NCBI GenBank assembly: GCA_963838205.1 | Contig: CAWIQF010000017.1 | Span: 62,001 to 126,000, forward strand | Source: CAIVVT01 sp963838205 | GTDB lineage: Bacteria; Acidobacteriota; Terriglobia; Bryobacterales; Bryobacteraceae | Direction of reading: 5' to 3' | Length of the DNA: 64,000 nt | Part shown: piece after piece, positions 27,236-35,597 of the stretch | Layout: every line of letters begins with the position of its first letter | Position numbering within the stretch: position 1 is the first letter of the stretch | Notes under the pieces: generated by a model | Database searches by the model: none | What the model was told of the DNA's origin: nothing | The model's input: only the letters and a program-made list of their open reading frames with translations | Translations under genes and position numbers: made by a program

Positions 27236-27709
27236 ATGCCTCACTTCGATTCCGAACTCTACTGGATTGTTGCCACGCAAGCGGCTCTCGCCTTTTCTGT
27301 GCCTACGTGGGCTCTAACCGTCGATCCCGCTTGGCCCAGCTACTCCTTCCCAGCTGCGGTTCTGTTGGGCGCCACTACTGCGCTGATCGTGTGCCACGTC
27401 CTACCGGCGATGTGCGCGCCGACACTTCCACTGTTGTTGGAGAGCCGTGTTGGTCGTGTCCTTCGCTGGCCTATCGCCGCCGCGCTTGGATTGGGCGCAG
27501 CGGGGTCACTGATTGGCTTATCTCGCCTAGGTGCGTCGCTCTTTCTCTTTGGTCGGGACGTTGGCCAAGACCCCGATCCGATATGGATCGGATTATTGCA
27601 TGCGCTAGCACTCCTGTGGGTGTTGGCGGGCATCGCGCTCGCTGCTCAATCCGTTCGGCGGCAACGACTTGTGATCGCCTTGGGCATCTTTGCTGGCCTA
27701 GTGTGGTGA
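27236..27709 (+). CDS. Hypothetical integral membrane protein (about four helices)
   Basis: 157 residues from MPHFDSELYW. Hydrophobic stretches: IVATQAALAFSVPTWAL, FPAAVLLGATTALIVCHVL, WPIAAALGLGAAGSLIGL, and IGLLHALALLWVLAGIALAA, ending in GIFAGLVW. No ribosome-binding site stands out, and an upstream TTG at 27218 is an alternative start. No family recognised. It is preceded by ~180 bases without features and followed by the truncated IS630 gene. Confidence 0.55.
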   Translation: MPHFDSELYWIVATQAALAFSVPTWALTVDPAWPSYSFPAAVLLGATTALIVCHVLPAMCAPTLPLLLESRVGRVLRWPIAAALGLGAAGSLIGLSRLGASLFLFGRDVGQDPDPIWIGLLHALALLWVLAGIALAAQSVRRQRLVIALGIFAGLVW

Positions 27710-27755
27710 GTCATAAATAAATTGAATAAGTGACCGGGTTGGTGCATACTTAGAT

Positions 27756-28319
27756 ATGGCCATCGGTCGCCCCACCAAACCTCTCAACGTGACCCCCGAG
27801 GAGAAGGAGAAGCTGACTATGCTCGCGCGGCGGCCGAAGACCGGGCAAGCCCTCGCGATGCGCGCCCGTATTGTGCTCGGCTGCAGTGACGGCCTGAGCA
27901 ACGGCGAGGTGGCGAGACGGCTTCGGATCACGGGGGCAACGGTCTGCAAGTGGCGCGAACGATTTCGCGTGGGCCGCCTGGAGGGCTTGCTCGATGAGCC
28001 ACGGCCGGGTGCGCCGCGCTCCATAACGGATGCACAGGTCGAGGCAGTGATCACGAAAACTTTGGAGTCGATACCGACCAATAGCACCCACTGGAGCACC
28101 CGGCTGATGGCTCAGAAGACGGGTCTTTCCCAGACTGCTATCGGGCGGATTTGGCGCGCCTTTGGATTGCAGCCCCATCGGGTAGAGAACTTCAAGTTCT
28201 CCAGAGACCCGCAGTTCGTCGAGAAAGTACGGGACATCGTCGGCCTGTACATGAATCCTCCAGACCGCGCGATTGTCCTCTGCGTGGACGAAAAGAGCCA
28301 GGGAAAGGGGACGTCCTGA
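27756..28319 (+). pseudogene. IS630-family transposase truncated by the REP/RAYT element
   Basis: An N-terminal helix-turn-helix region (GEVARRLRITGATVCKWRERF) and the start of the DDE catalytic domain are present: GLYMNPPDRAIVLCVDEKSQ, where the first catalytic Asp sits. The homologue at 52638-53705 continues for another ~180 residues after the same CVDEK motif. Here the frame runs into the REP sequence at 28301 and stops (GKGTS). The 3' remainder does not reappear beyond the REP element, so deletion or rearrangement followed insertion. Not functional. Confidence 0.9.
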
Positions 28320-29190
28320 TGTGTCCCTCTGGGGTTTCGTGAGAGATTTGCGTGGCATTCGGGGTACTGATTGGCTGAGATGCCTCGATTTGCGCGGTTC
28401 GTCGTGCCCGGTGTGGCACACCATATTACGCAGCGCGGGAGCGCGCGCCAGACGGTTTTCAGCACGCGCATGGACCGTCGCGTGTACCTTGGTTTGTTGC
28501 GCGAGCAGGCCTGTCTGGCGGAGTTGCCGGTCCTCGCTTACTGCTTGATGAGCAACCACATCCACCTCATTCTGGTGCCCGTTGACGGGGCCCAGTTGGC
28601 GTCGGTGCTGCAGCGGGTGCATGGCCGGTATGCGCAGTACCGGAACGGCCGTCTGTCGCGGTGCGGACATCTTTGGCAGAACCGTTTCAATTCCTGCGCG
28701 CTGGGTCCGGCGCACCTGTGGACGGCGCTGCGGTACGTGGAGTTGAATCCGGTGCGCGCCGGTGGGGTGGAGCGGGCGGAGGACTGGGAGTGGTCCAGCG
28801 CGCGAGCGCACTTGGTGGGGCAGGACCGGTCGCGCCTGCTCGACATGGAATTCTGGCGGCGGGAAGGCGGCGCGGAGAACTGGCGCCGGTTGCTGAGGCA
28901 GTCTGCTGACGAGGCTCTGGAGCGTGCCCTGCGGCGCGCCACTTATGCCGGCCAACCGTTTGGGGATGAAGAGTTTACCAAGATGGTTCGGGCGCTGCGC
29001 AAACCTAAGACCAGCGCCATACCAGCATCGGCGCAGAAGGAGCCTGGACGGCAACTCGCGGCTCAGGCATAATGAACGCAATCAGAATTGGTTCCAGGGA
29101 GAGCAGAGCCGGGGAGGAACATGGACGCGCCGTAGTGGATTCAGCGCAACAAAAATGCCAGAGCGACACATCAGGACGTCCCCTTTCGCC
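28301..29190 (+). mobile_element. REP-bracketed RAYT element
   Basis: About 890 bases bounded by inverted copies of the REP sequence: 28301-28350 (direct) and 29151-29190 (inverted). Both share AAAGGGGACGTCCTGATG as boundary sequence. The only gene inside is the Y1-type transposase. RAYTs are single-strand HUH transposases that bind and cut REP hairpins; the flanking REPs are their expected substrates. The left end interrupts an IS630 transposase. Confidence 0.85.
28380..29072 (+). CDS. REP-associated tyrosine transposase (RAYT, Y1_Tnp family)
   Basis: 230 residues from the ATG at 28380 (a TTG nine bases earlier is possible). The PRFARFVVPGVAHHITQRG opening is typical of RAYTs. The HUH metal-binding motif is NHIHLIL, preceded by AYCLMS. 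GHLWQNRFNSC and ALRYVELNPVRAG are the family's later conserved blocks; the catalytic Tyr is likely in LRYVELNPV or nearby HGRYAQYR. It cleaves single-stranded REP hairpins. The C-terminal ~70 residues are RAYT-specific (SSARAHL onwards). Appears intact and flanked by its substrate repeats. Confidence 0.9.
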   Translation: MPRFARFVVPGVAHHITQRGSARQTVFSTRMDRRVYLGLLREQACLAELPVLAYCLMSNHIHLILVPVDGAQLASVLQRVHGRYAQYRNGRLSRCGHLWQNRFNSCALGPAHLWTALRYVELNPVRAGGVERAEDWEWSSARAHLVGQDRSRLLDMEFWRREGGAENWRRLLRQSADEALERALRRATYAGQPFGDEEFTKMVRALRKPKTSAIPASAQKEPGRQLAAQA

Positions 29191-29496
29191 CTTTCGGGCA
29201 ACACAGATCCGAATATCACAACTGATGGGAAATCGGGCGGTCCGATCATCACGATTGACAATCGCACGACAGCCGGGGAAACGCCGGGAGTTCTGACCCA
29301 TGAGGTCGTTCACGCAGGAGAGTCTCAAAAGGACCCAGCCAAGTTTGCAAAGGATTCGAAAGCGGAGGCCGCCCTTCCTCACGACAAGAGACCACAAGAA
29401 CAACGCGCGATCGCTGTGCAGAAAGCGCAGGGACCTGCGATCGCCAAAGAAGTGAAGAGGATTGAGAAGGAAAGGAAAAAGGAGCAGTCCCAATGA
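29155..29496 (+). CDS. Orphan toxin-tip-like ORF with an HExxH metalloprotease motif
   Basis: 113 residues. The ATG at 29155 lies inside the REP right end and is in frame, so the first ~13 residues (MPERHIRTSPFAL) are REP-encoded. The native part begins near GNTDPNITTDG and contains PGVLTHEVVHAGESQ, an HEVVH zinc-binding motif as found in metallopeptidase tips of RHS-type toxins, followed by a Lys/Glu-rich helix (AIAKEVKRIEKERKKEQ). Its TGA overlaps the next gene's ATG (ATGA). It is probably the C-terminal tip of a former RHS toxin, separated from its delivery part. Whether it is expressed is unknown. Confidence 0.6.
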   Translation: MPERHIRTSPFALSGNTDPNITTDGKSGGPIITIDNRTTAGETPGVLTHEVVHAGESQKDPAKFAKDSKAEAALPHDKRPQEQRAIAVQKAQGPAIAKEVKRIEKERKKEQSQ

Positions 29497-30275
29497 AGAT
29501 GAGAAAGCTGTTCCTGGCTGCCTTAGCAATGGTTATGCTGTCAGCACTGAGAGTACCTACCAATGCACAGATGAACGAGCAAAGCGCAAGGGAGAAAGCC
29601 CTAAGTATTGCCCGCCCAAAACTGAGCTATCTTCGGCCTGGGCAGTTCCTGGGCGTCCAAAGAGATGAGGGACTGGAGCAGAAACTATCAGCCTTGGTGG
29701 GAGGACTGGCCGGGTCAGAGTTCATCTACAGGTTGAATCCGGCAGGAGATGAGATCAAAGATCATGCCGTAGTCCATCACATCTTCACGGACATCGATGA
29801 TCCTGTGTCTCTCGTGGCCGTTAGTCCGCTCGACGGGAGCGCCTATCTGATCCGTGGCTACGCCGAGTCGAAGGCCGATTTTAATCGGCTGATGGGGGCT
29901 CTGAAGGTGAAGATATCCAGCCCAGATCAAGCGGAAGCTCTGGCAGACTTCTACCGTGATGTGAATCCAGAGCGTCGTTCGATGACCCGACTCCCCGGTC
30001 TGCTTGATCTCAAACAGGCCGCAGAGTGGCAGTGTCAGGCGGTCCCCTTCGACCCGAGCGAGCGAGACTTCGGGGCGTGGTGGAAACACGCAAAGACCGC
30101 CTATGCGAATGTCTCCTTCCAGCAAACAGCAGCTCGCAGTGGTAGCGGCTATGCGGTCGAATGGATCGTGCTGTCTTCTCCCGGTGCTGGCCTATGCGGT
30201 GGCGCTCCCTTGCGTGCGCGCCTTGAAGTTGGCTCGGACGGCAGCATCGGGGAGATCAGCTTCCGCCCTGTCTAG
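29493..30275 (+). CDS. Secreted protein coupled to the HExxH tip, candidate immunity protein
   Basis: 260 residues with a signal peptide (MRKLFLAALAMVMLSALRVPTNA). GAGCAG lies just upstream and the start overlaps the tip's stop codon (ATGA). The body is mixed alpha/beta with no recognised family (SYLRPGQFLGVQRDEG, HHIFTDIDDPVSLVAVSPLDG). An exported protein translated together with a metalloprotease tip fits an inhibitor that protects the cell envelope. This is inference from position. Confidence 0.55.
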   Translation: MKMRKLFLAALAMVMLSALRVPTNAQMNEQSAREKALSIARPKLSYLRPGQFLGVQRDEGLEQKLSALVGGLAGSEFIYRLNPAGDEIKDHAVVHHIFTDIDDPVSLVAVSPLDGSAYLIRGYAESKADFNRLMGALKVKISSPDQAEALADFYRDVNPERRSMTRLPGLLDLKQAAEWQCQAVPFDPSERDFGAWWKHAKTAYANVSFQQTAARSGSGYAVEWIVLSSPGAGLCGGAPLRARLEVGSDGSIGEISFRPV

Positions 30276-30609
30276 CCACAAGTCGGCAGCCTCGTCACGA
30301 CCAGCAAAAGCCCGCGCTGCTCCGCATCGGAATTAGGGGGACACATCACCCCAGAATGGAAGCTGCGCAGTAACCTTCGGTTACTGTGCGGGAACCACTT
30401 TATAATCAGGCAGCTAAAAGGAAAACTCTCTAAAAATATGGTGTTTACAGGTTACCGAGCGCGAACCATAAGAAAACAAGCGACTAAAAGTAAAAATGGT
30501 GTAATCCGATCTATTCTATAAACACGCGCCGGTTGCTGTAGGGTAACTTGATGATTTTCCTGCCCTTAGCTGAAAAGCGCCGTGCAGCGTCCATAAGAGC
30601 GAGGAATCC
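30276..30609. other. AT-richer intergenic region with a UUCG hairpin
   Basis: About 330 bases with clearly lower GC than the neighbours between 30400 and 30530. At about 30365-30389 lies an 11-bp stem (GCGCAGTAACC / GGTTACTGTGC, one G-T pair) closed by a UUCG-type loop. No T-run follows, so it may be a protein-binding or RNA structural element rather than a classical terminator. No gene seen. Confidence 0.5.
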
Positions 30610-30768
30610 ATGGAGCAGTCGAAGCAGTTCCCGGCCAGCCAACCGGAGCCAACAGAAGCGCCGCCGCCAGCGTCCAACGAGCGCCCGATCTTGCGCCGAT
30701 CGGCAGCGGTGCGGGAGTACATCACGCGGATGGTTGCGGGGATGAACAGCTACAAGGCGAAGGAGTGA
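30610..30768 (+). CDS. 52-residue hypothetical protein upstream of the MobC-like gene
   Basis: Begins MEQSKQFPASQPEPTEAP, a disordered Pro-rich start, and ends with a short basic helix (AAVREYITRMVAGMNSYKAK). GAGGAA lies five bases upstream of the ATG. Its stop codon is three bases before the start of the next gene, so the two are cotranscribed. Codon use matches the neighbours. Function unknown; by context, a possible DNA-transfer accessory. Confidence 0.5.
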   Translation: MEQSKQFPASQPEPTEAPPPASNERPILRRSAAVREYITRMVAGMNSYKAKE

Positions 30769-30771
30769 GGC

Positions 30772-31215
30772 ATGGTGAAGGCTTCTCTGCGGACAAAATC
30801 GGTAGGCACGAAGGTCAGCGACGCGGAGTATGCGGCGCTTGAGGCGCGGGCGCGGGCGGCGAATCTGACGCTTTCGGAGTGGGTCCGGGCGCGGTTGCTG
30901 GAGCCGGACACGGACGGCGGGAGTGGCCGTCCAGGCGGTGGGGCGGCGGACGAAGTGGTGCTGGCGGAGGTTCTTGCGTTGCGGGCGTTGTTCTTGAATC
31001 TTCGCCCGCTTCCCGATCATGCTCTTCCGGGCGAGGGGGAGGTACGGGCGGAGATCGCGCGGGTGGATGCGACCAAGATGCAGCGCGCGCGGGAGCGGTT
31101 GGCGGCGCAGTTTGAAACAGGAGCGCCTTCCCACGTGGTGGATGGACCTGGTTTGCTTCTTCCTCTATACCAGTCTCACCGCGAGTGTCAGCTCTCTATT
31201 TGGGATCATAATTGA
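30772..31215 (+). CDS. MobC/CopG-like relaxosome accessory protein, probably with a displaced C-terminus
   Basis: 147 residues. The N-terminal ~50 residues (SVGTKVSDAEYAALEARARAANLTLSEWVRARLL) match the ribbon-helix-helix-like part of MobC-type mobilisation proteins, which bind oriT next to a relaxase. A Gly-rich linker and a helix (EIARVDATKMQRARERLAAQF) follow. The last ~35 residues look non-native, as if the 3' end were replaced. No relaxase is present, so this is a remnant of a conjugative or mobilisable element. Confidence 0.55.
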   Translation: MVKASLRTKSVGTKVSDAEYAALEARARAANLTLSEWVRARLLEPDTDGGSGRPGGGAADEVVLAEVLALRALFLNLRPLPDHALPGEGEVRAEIARVDATKMQRARERLAAQFETGAPSHVVDGPGLLLPLYQSHRECQLSIWDHN

Positions 31216-31321
31216 CCTCGGTCTGGCTCGTTGAACGCCGGAAAAGGGAGAAGTGGTCGCTCTGAGAGTCTGTCGGAGATAGACGGACTCCGATGAAACA
31301 AATGTGCATCTATTTGTTTAG

Positions 31322-31490
31322 ATGAGCAAGCGATTCCGGCAGGGCGATCTGAACCAGCCGTACCTGCTGCCGCCGACGTTGCAGGACTGGCTGCCGGCGG
31401 ACCACCTGGCGCGGTTCATCGGCGAGGTCTGCGATCAGTTGGATCTGTCGGCCGTCTATGCGGGCTACGATGCCCGCGGCCGCGCGGGGC
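31322..31490 (+). pseudogene. IS1182-type transposase N-terminal fragment
   Basis: MSKRFRQGDLNQPYLLPPTL, then QDWLPADHLARFIGEVCDQLDLSAVYAGYDARGRAG, matches the N-terminus of IS1182/IS5-like DDE transposases. Similarity ends near 31490, after which the frame is unrelated. No catalytic residues remain. The open frame continues to 31774 in unrelated sequence. Confidence 0.8.
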
Positions 31491-32011
31491 TCTGCTCCGT
31501 CGAATCTGAAACGCCAATCTTGGTGTGGGCATCGATTACTAGAAAGTGCCCCTTTGTGCTTCGCACCGGCTGTTTTCGTTCACTCAGTCCTTGGCAGGCC
31601 AGGACCCTGCCGGCTTCATGCGATTTGTCAACGCCGTCGACCGCCTCGGGTTGGTTGGCGATCATGTTGGCCCGCGCGCCCTTCCGTGCAAGACTCGTGC
31701 AAGACTCCCAGGAAAACGCGCCAGCACGGCATGGACCACGGCCTCCGGCGCTCACTGAAAACACAACCACTTAGCACGCGTCGTTACCCCTTGGAACCGC
31801 CCTGTTCAGGTTCGAGTCCTGTCGCGCCCACCATTCGTCTTTTCCGCAACATACGACGTCCGGTCTGCTACCTCACCTTGCATATGGCAGCGGACCATTC
31901 TTAATCCCACAACCCGAAAAAACCACCCTGCCGGAATTTCATCAAACAAGTTGAGCGAGTGATACAAGAGCGGCGCTCGCATAGAGGACCATGCGGGCGC
32001 ACTCGACAGTT
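31491..32011. other. Non-coding stretch holding a tRNA 3' fragment
   Basis: About 520 bases between the transposase fragment and the amidohydrolase gene. Apart from the tRNA-like fragment at 31804-31833 I see no supported gene. Short open frames on both strands lack family features. The region probably represents the worn edge of an integrated element. Confidence 0.5.
31804..31833 (+). other. tRNA 3'-end fragment (T arm plus CCA end), possible attachment-site scar
   Basis: CAGGTTCGAGTCCTG forms a T arm with the TTCGAGT loop, followed by the acceptor 3' strand CGCGCCC, A, and CCA. The matching 5' acceptor (GGGCGCG), D arm and anticodon arm are not found upstream; the sequence before it does not fold. 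Tyrosine integrases commonly recombine into tRNA 3' ends and leave such duplicates, so this likely marks an att site of a lost or degraded integrative element. The tRNA type cannot be told from this part. Confidence 0.65.
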
Positions 32012-33142
32012 CTATTGTTTCCCCATGATCCCCGGCAGCCAGCGGACGGCGTTGTCGTGGAAGATCTTGACGAGAACAGGCCCGGGCAGCGCCAGACCCC
32101 GATAGCTGTGCCCTTTGTACTCGACCGTCTGGTCCGTGGCGAAGAATTTCCAATCGCGCTCATAAGTGCTGTTCCAGTTTGCGAGCGCCTTTGCGGTATC
32201 GTCCTTCGGCATGGTGACCAGGTCGGTCGCATATAGGATGCGGTCCTGGTATTTGATCAGGAACGCCCGCACTTTGTCCCGCGGCTGGAGCATGAAGTAG
32301 GGAACGCGCGCGGCGGTATCCACGGCAAAGTTGGGATAGCGGTCCAAGCGCTTGGCGATCTCATTCACATCGGCTTCCATGCTGCCCAGGTGCGCGCCGA
32401 CCACGCGCAGCTTGGGGTTCTCGGCCACGAGGTGGTCCCGAGCCGCGAGAATGGCGGCCTTGGAAGGCCACTCGGGATGCGCGTAGGCGTACTCCTGCGG
32501 ATTCTCGTTGTAGTATTCGTAGTCCGGGCTGGCGGGGTTAGGCGCCTGCCAGCAGGAATCGGGCTCCGCGAGGTGCGCGACTACCGTCCGATTGCGGGTG
32601 GCAATGTACTTATAGATGGGCTCGAAGGCCGGGTCATCGGGCAGCACATATTTCCCTGCCTTCGACTTCATCTCCATGCCCATGACCTTGTATATCTTCA
32701 CCGCGATGGCTCCAGCCGCGAAGTCGGCATCCAGTTGGTGGATCGTGCGCTGGGCGAATCCCGGCTCTTCGAATTCGTAAGGGCTGAAGGTCGTACACAT
32801 AACGGCACGGCCACCCGTGCTGTGGATGACCTTGAGCACGTCACCGCGTTGCGGCTCCATTCCCTTGGCGTACGGGTCGCGATCGTCAACTACGAGGATG
32901 TCCAGGATGCGCAGGTTCAGGCGCTTCATCAGGGCGCCGAACGCCGGGTCATCCTTGTAAAGGTGCGCGTGCGCGTCAATCGGCGCCACGGCGGAAAAAC
33001 TCGTGACATCACCGGCCGGTGGCCGGGCGGGTTGGGCTTCGGACATTCGCACCGCGCCCAGCGCAGAGGCGAGCACCATCAAGGCCGCCGGCATAGCCGT
33101 CGCCAGTGATAACAAGGTCCACTTCGAATTAGGAGATTTCAT
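32012..33142 (-). CDS. Exported amidohydrolase-2 family metal-dependent hydrolase
   Basis: 376 residues. A probable signal or anchor lies at 8-30 (WTLLSLATAMPAALMVLASALG). PIDAHAHLYKDD near residue 53 is the HxH metal site after strand 1; VVAHLAEPDS, VVGAHLGSME and ILYATDLVTMP supply later metal or catalytic positions, with Asp at the barrel end. The family includes decarboxylases and hydrolases acting on aromatic or lactone-like rings; the substrate is not apparent. Stands alone. Confidence 0.85.
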   Translation of the reverse strand: MKSPNSKWTLLSLATAMPAALMVLASALGAVRMSEAQPARPPAGDVTSFSAVAPIDAHAHLYKDDPAFGALMKRLNLRILDILVVDDRDPYAKGMEPQRGDVLKVIHSTGGRAVMCTTFSPYEFEEPGFAQRTIHQLDADFAAGAIAVKIYKVMGMEMKSKAGKYVLPDDPAFEPIYKYIATRNRTVVAHLAEPDSCWQAPNPASPDYEYYNENPQEYAYAHPEWPSKAAILAARDHLVAENPKLRVVGAHLGSMEADVNEIAKRLDRYPNFAVDTAARVPYFMLQPRDKVRAFLIKYQDRILYATDLVTMPKDDTAKALANWNSTYERDWKFFATDQTVEYKGHSYRGLALPGPVLVKIFHDNAVRWLPGIMGKQ

Positions 33143-33260
33143 TTCGGACTTCCTGTCGGCAGCATAGCATCACTCCCTTGTGGGCATTTCGCAAGCGGGG
33201 TTGAAGGCTGGAATGCACATCTGTGTTTGAAGGCTCGCGGTCCGGCCGTGTCCTTCCCAT

Positions 33261-35597
33261 CTATTCGCGCCAGGGCTTCCCGAGCTCGTATTGCTCGATG
33301 CGGCGCTGAATGGCCTGGGCTTGGGCCGGGTCGGCGGCGACGGCCCTGCGGGCGGTGGTTATGGCGTCTTCAAACCGGCGGTTCTCGGCGTAGGCGGCGG
33401 CCAGCGTATCGAGCGTGGCGCAGTCCTGGGAGTGAGTCAGCAGGAGCGCGCGGACGGCCAGCGCGAGAGCCTCGGGCCCGTCGCGCAGCTCCGCGTTCGT
33501 AGCCAGGATCCAGGCGACACGGCGCAGAGCGGTGGCGTTGTTTGGACGGAGGCGAACGGCGGCGCGCCAGTGCTCGAGCGCCAGGCTGGGCTGATCGGCC
33601 GTCTCGGCGAGATGCTGGTGCGCTTCGGCGTAGTCGGGATTCAGCGCCAAGGCCTGGCGTAGGTTCGCGCTGGCGGCCTGTTTGTCGCCGCGGCGGAGAG
33701 CGACCAGGGCGGAGTAATAGAGCTCCTCGGCCGTAGGGTTCGCGGAAACTGCGACGGGCGGGGCGTCCTGCCCCGTTTCCAGCAGATGGATGGCCCACCT
33801 GAGTGACGTCTGGCGCTGCGCGTCTTCCAGGCTCTTTTCGAGATACGGCCGCGCCTCGTCGCGGCGTCCGGCCATCATAAGGGTCAGGACCAGGTTGTGC
33901 CGTACGTCGCTGTCTTCCGGCGCGATGTAGAGTAGTGCTTTCCAGGCGTCGGCCGATTCGGCGTAGCGTCCTTGTTTCTGCATAGAGAGCGCGCTGTCGT
34001 AGAAGCGGTAGTAATCGAGCGCGGGCCCGCCGATGGTTTGCAGGCCGCCGGACGGGACGTTGACGAATTCGGGGAGGTTGACGGCGCGGTTGGCGGCGGT
34101 GGAATTTTCAATCAAGATGGGCGGCGTGTCGTTGCCTTGGGCGTCGATGTGGGTGAGGTACATCTGCGTGTAAGGTGAGCGCGCTTTTGAAGAAAAAACC
34201 AGCCAGCGGCCGTTGGGCGAGAAGCTATGCCATGAATTCATCAGCGCAGTGTTGCAGCGCATACGGCGCGCCTCGCCGCCCGCGGCGGAGACGATGTAGA
34301 GCTGGCTGTCGGGGCGCATGAGCTGGCCGTTGCGCGACTGGACGAAGACCAGCCAGCGGCCGTCGGGGGAGAGTTTGGGAAAAGTGTTGCTCAGACCGTT
34401 GGCGGAGGCGCCCGCAATCGGCTCCGCGCGGCCGCCGAGGCCGTGATTAAAGGGGATGCGATAGAGGTCGTAGTGGATTTGGAGTTCGTTGGGATCGTTG
34501 GCAAATCGGGCCAACGGGAGGCCGGGCGGGTTAGGGTCCTGGGCGCGGGCGCGGGCAAAGACCAGGTACTCGCCGTCGGGGCTCCAGACGGCGCCGAACT
34601 GCACATAGGCCGGATCGTCGGCTCCGGGCAGGGGTTCAAGGAGGCCGCTGTCGCGGCTGTACCAAGCCAGGACGCCGCGCGTAGGAAAGAAGACCTGCAG
34701 GAAGCGGTAGTCGGTGAAGTTGGCGACGTAGTAGTTGCTGGAGTGCGCACCTGGCGTGTCGATGGTCGTCACGACGGCGTCTCCGCGCGGGGAGACTTGA
34801 GACATGAAGCCCACGCGGATCGAACTCTCGAGCCGGCCTTGGGCCGAGGACCACTGAATCACGTCGGCGGGGCGCACGGTCACGTTGGGCTGGAGCGGGG
34901 CCAGGAAATAGCGGCCCCTGTTGTTTTTCAAACCGTCGAGATCCATGCCCATAAACTTGCCGTCGCGCGAGAAGGAGTGGCAGTTCGCGCACACGGGCAG
35001 CCCCTGCATGGCGATGCGGCTGGCGCTCTGACTGACGTCGCGCGTACGCCAGGCGACCAGACGCACGGCATGCGGAGCGAGCGGCTTGATCGCGCCCTTC
35101 TGGGTTTCGCTGGGCATCAGCGGGACGTCGCGATAGAAGATCGGCGCACCCACCGGATCGGCTGAAGTCTGAATGTGCACTGTCGCGCGGGAGGCGGTGC
35201 GGCCCTGTTCGAGGCCGATCCACGTGACCAGCGCGGGCGCGTTCTTGGATCGGCTCTGGATGAGCGACCAGGCCGCGGCAGAAGGCTTCCAGGTTCTTTG
35301 TTGCGGATCCACTTTGGGAAGCTCGTTGGTGGTCGAGATGCAATCTTTGTCGATCTCGCCAAGTTGGAGGCGCGGGCCGTTGGAGACAAAGCGCAGGGGC
35401 GGGGCGCCCGAGGCGAAGGAAACTTCGATGCGCCACGCGGCCGCCGCACTGGCGTCGCGCCAGAGAAATGTGGGCGGTGCGAAGTCGGGCGGGAAAAGAG
35501 TGCCCTCGGCCGGGTAGTCGATCGTCAGGCCCGGCGTGCCGGCCACCGGCACGGCCGAGAGAAGCAGCGTGAGAGCGATGACCGTGCCGTGGGTCAC
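33261..35597 (-). CDS. Secreted PD40/TolB-like propeller protein with a haem-c motif and C-terminal TPRs
   Basis: 778 residues with a signal peptide (ALTLLLSAVPVAGTPG). Residues ~25-190 form a beta domain. LPVCANCHSFSRDGK near residue 205 is a CxxCH haem-c attachment motif. Propeller blades follow (WSPDGEYLVFARAR, LSPDGRWLVFVQSRN, FSPNGRWLVFSSKAR). From ~560 there are TPR units (AESADAWKALLYIAPEDSD, ASANLRQALALNPDYAEAH, ALEHWRAAVRLRPNNA). The combination suggests a periplasmic scaffold with one haem, perhaps linked to electron transfer or stress sensing. Function not established. Confidence 0.75.
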   Translation of the reverse strand: MTHGTVIALTLLLSAVPVAGTPGLTIDYPAEGTLFPPDFAPPTFLWRDASAAAAWRIEVSFASGAPPLRFVSNGPRLQLGEIDKDCISTTNELPKVDPQQRTWKPSAAAWSLIQSRSKNAPALVTWIGLEQGRTASRATVHIQTSADPVGAPIFYRDVPLMPSETQKGAIKPLAPHAVRLVAWRTRDVSQSASRIAMQGLPVCANCHSFSRDGKFMGMDLDGLKNNRGRYFLAPLQPNVTVRPADVIQWSSAQGRLESSIRVGFMSQVSPRGDAVVTTIDTPGAHSSNYYVANFTDYRFLQVFFPTRGVLAWYSRDSGLLEPLPGADDPAYVQFGAVWSPDGEYLVFARARAQDPNPPGLPLARFANDPNELQIHYDLYRIPFNHGLGGRAEPIAGASANGLSNTFPKLSPDGRWLVFVQSRNGQLMRPDSQLYIVSAAGGEARRMRCNTALMNSWHSFSPNGRWLVFSSKARSPYTQMYLTHIDAQGNDTPPILIENSTAANRAVNLPEFVNVPSGGLQTIGGPALDYYRFYDSALSMQKQGRYAESADAWKALLYIAPEDSDVRHNLVLTLMMAGRRDEARPYLEKSLEDAQRQTSLRWAIHLLETGQDAPPVAVSANPTAEELYYSALVALRRGDKQAASANLRQALALNPDYAEAHQHLAETADQPSLALEHWRAAVRLRPNNATALRRVAWILATNAELRDGPEALALAVRALLLTHSQDCATLDTLAAAYAENRRFEDAITTARRAVAADPAQAQAIQRRIEQYELGKPWRE

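Noticed and set aside
31491..31774. Continuation of the IS1182-type transposase
   Set aside because: Frame stays open, but similarity stops near 31490 and the rest has no transposase motif.
31804..31833. Complete tRNA
   Set aside because: Only the T arm and acceptor 3' strand fold; D and anticodon arms are absent.
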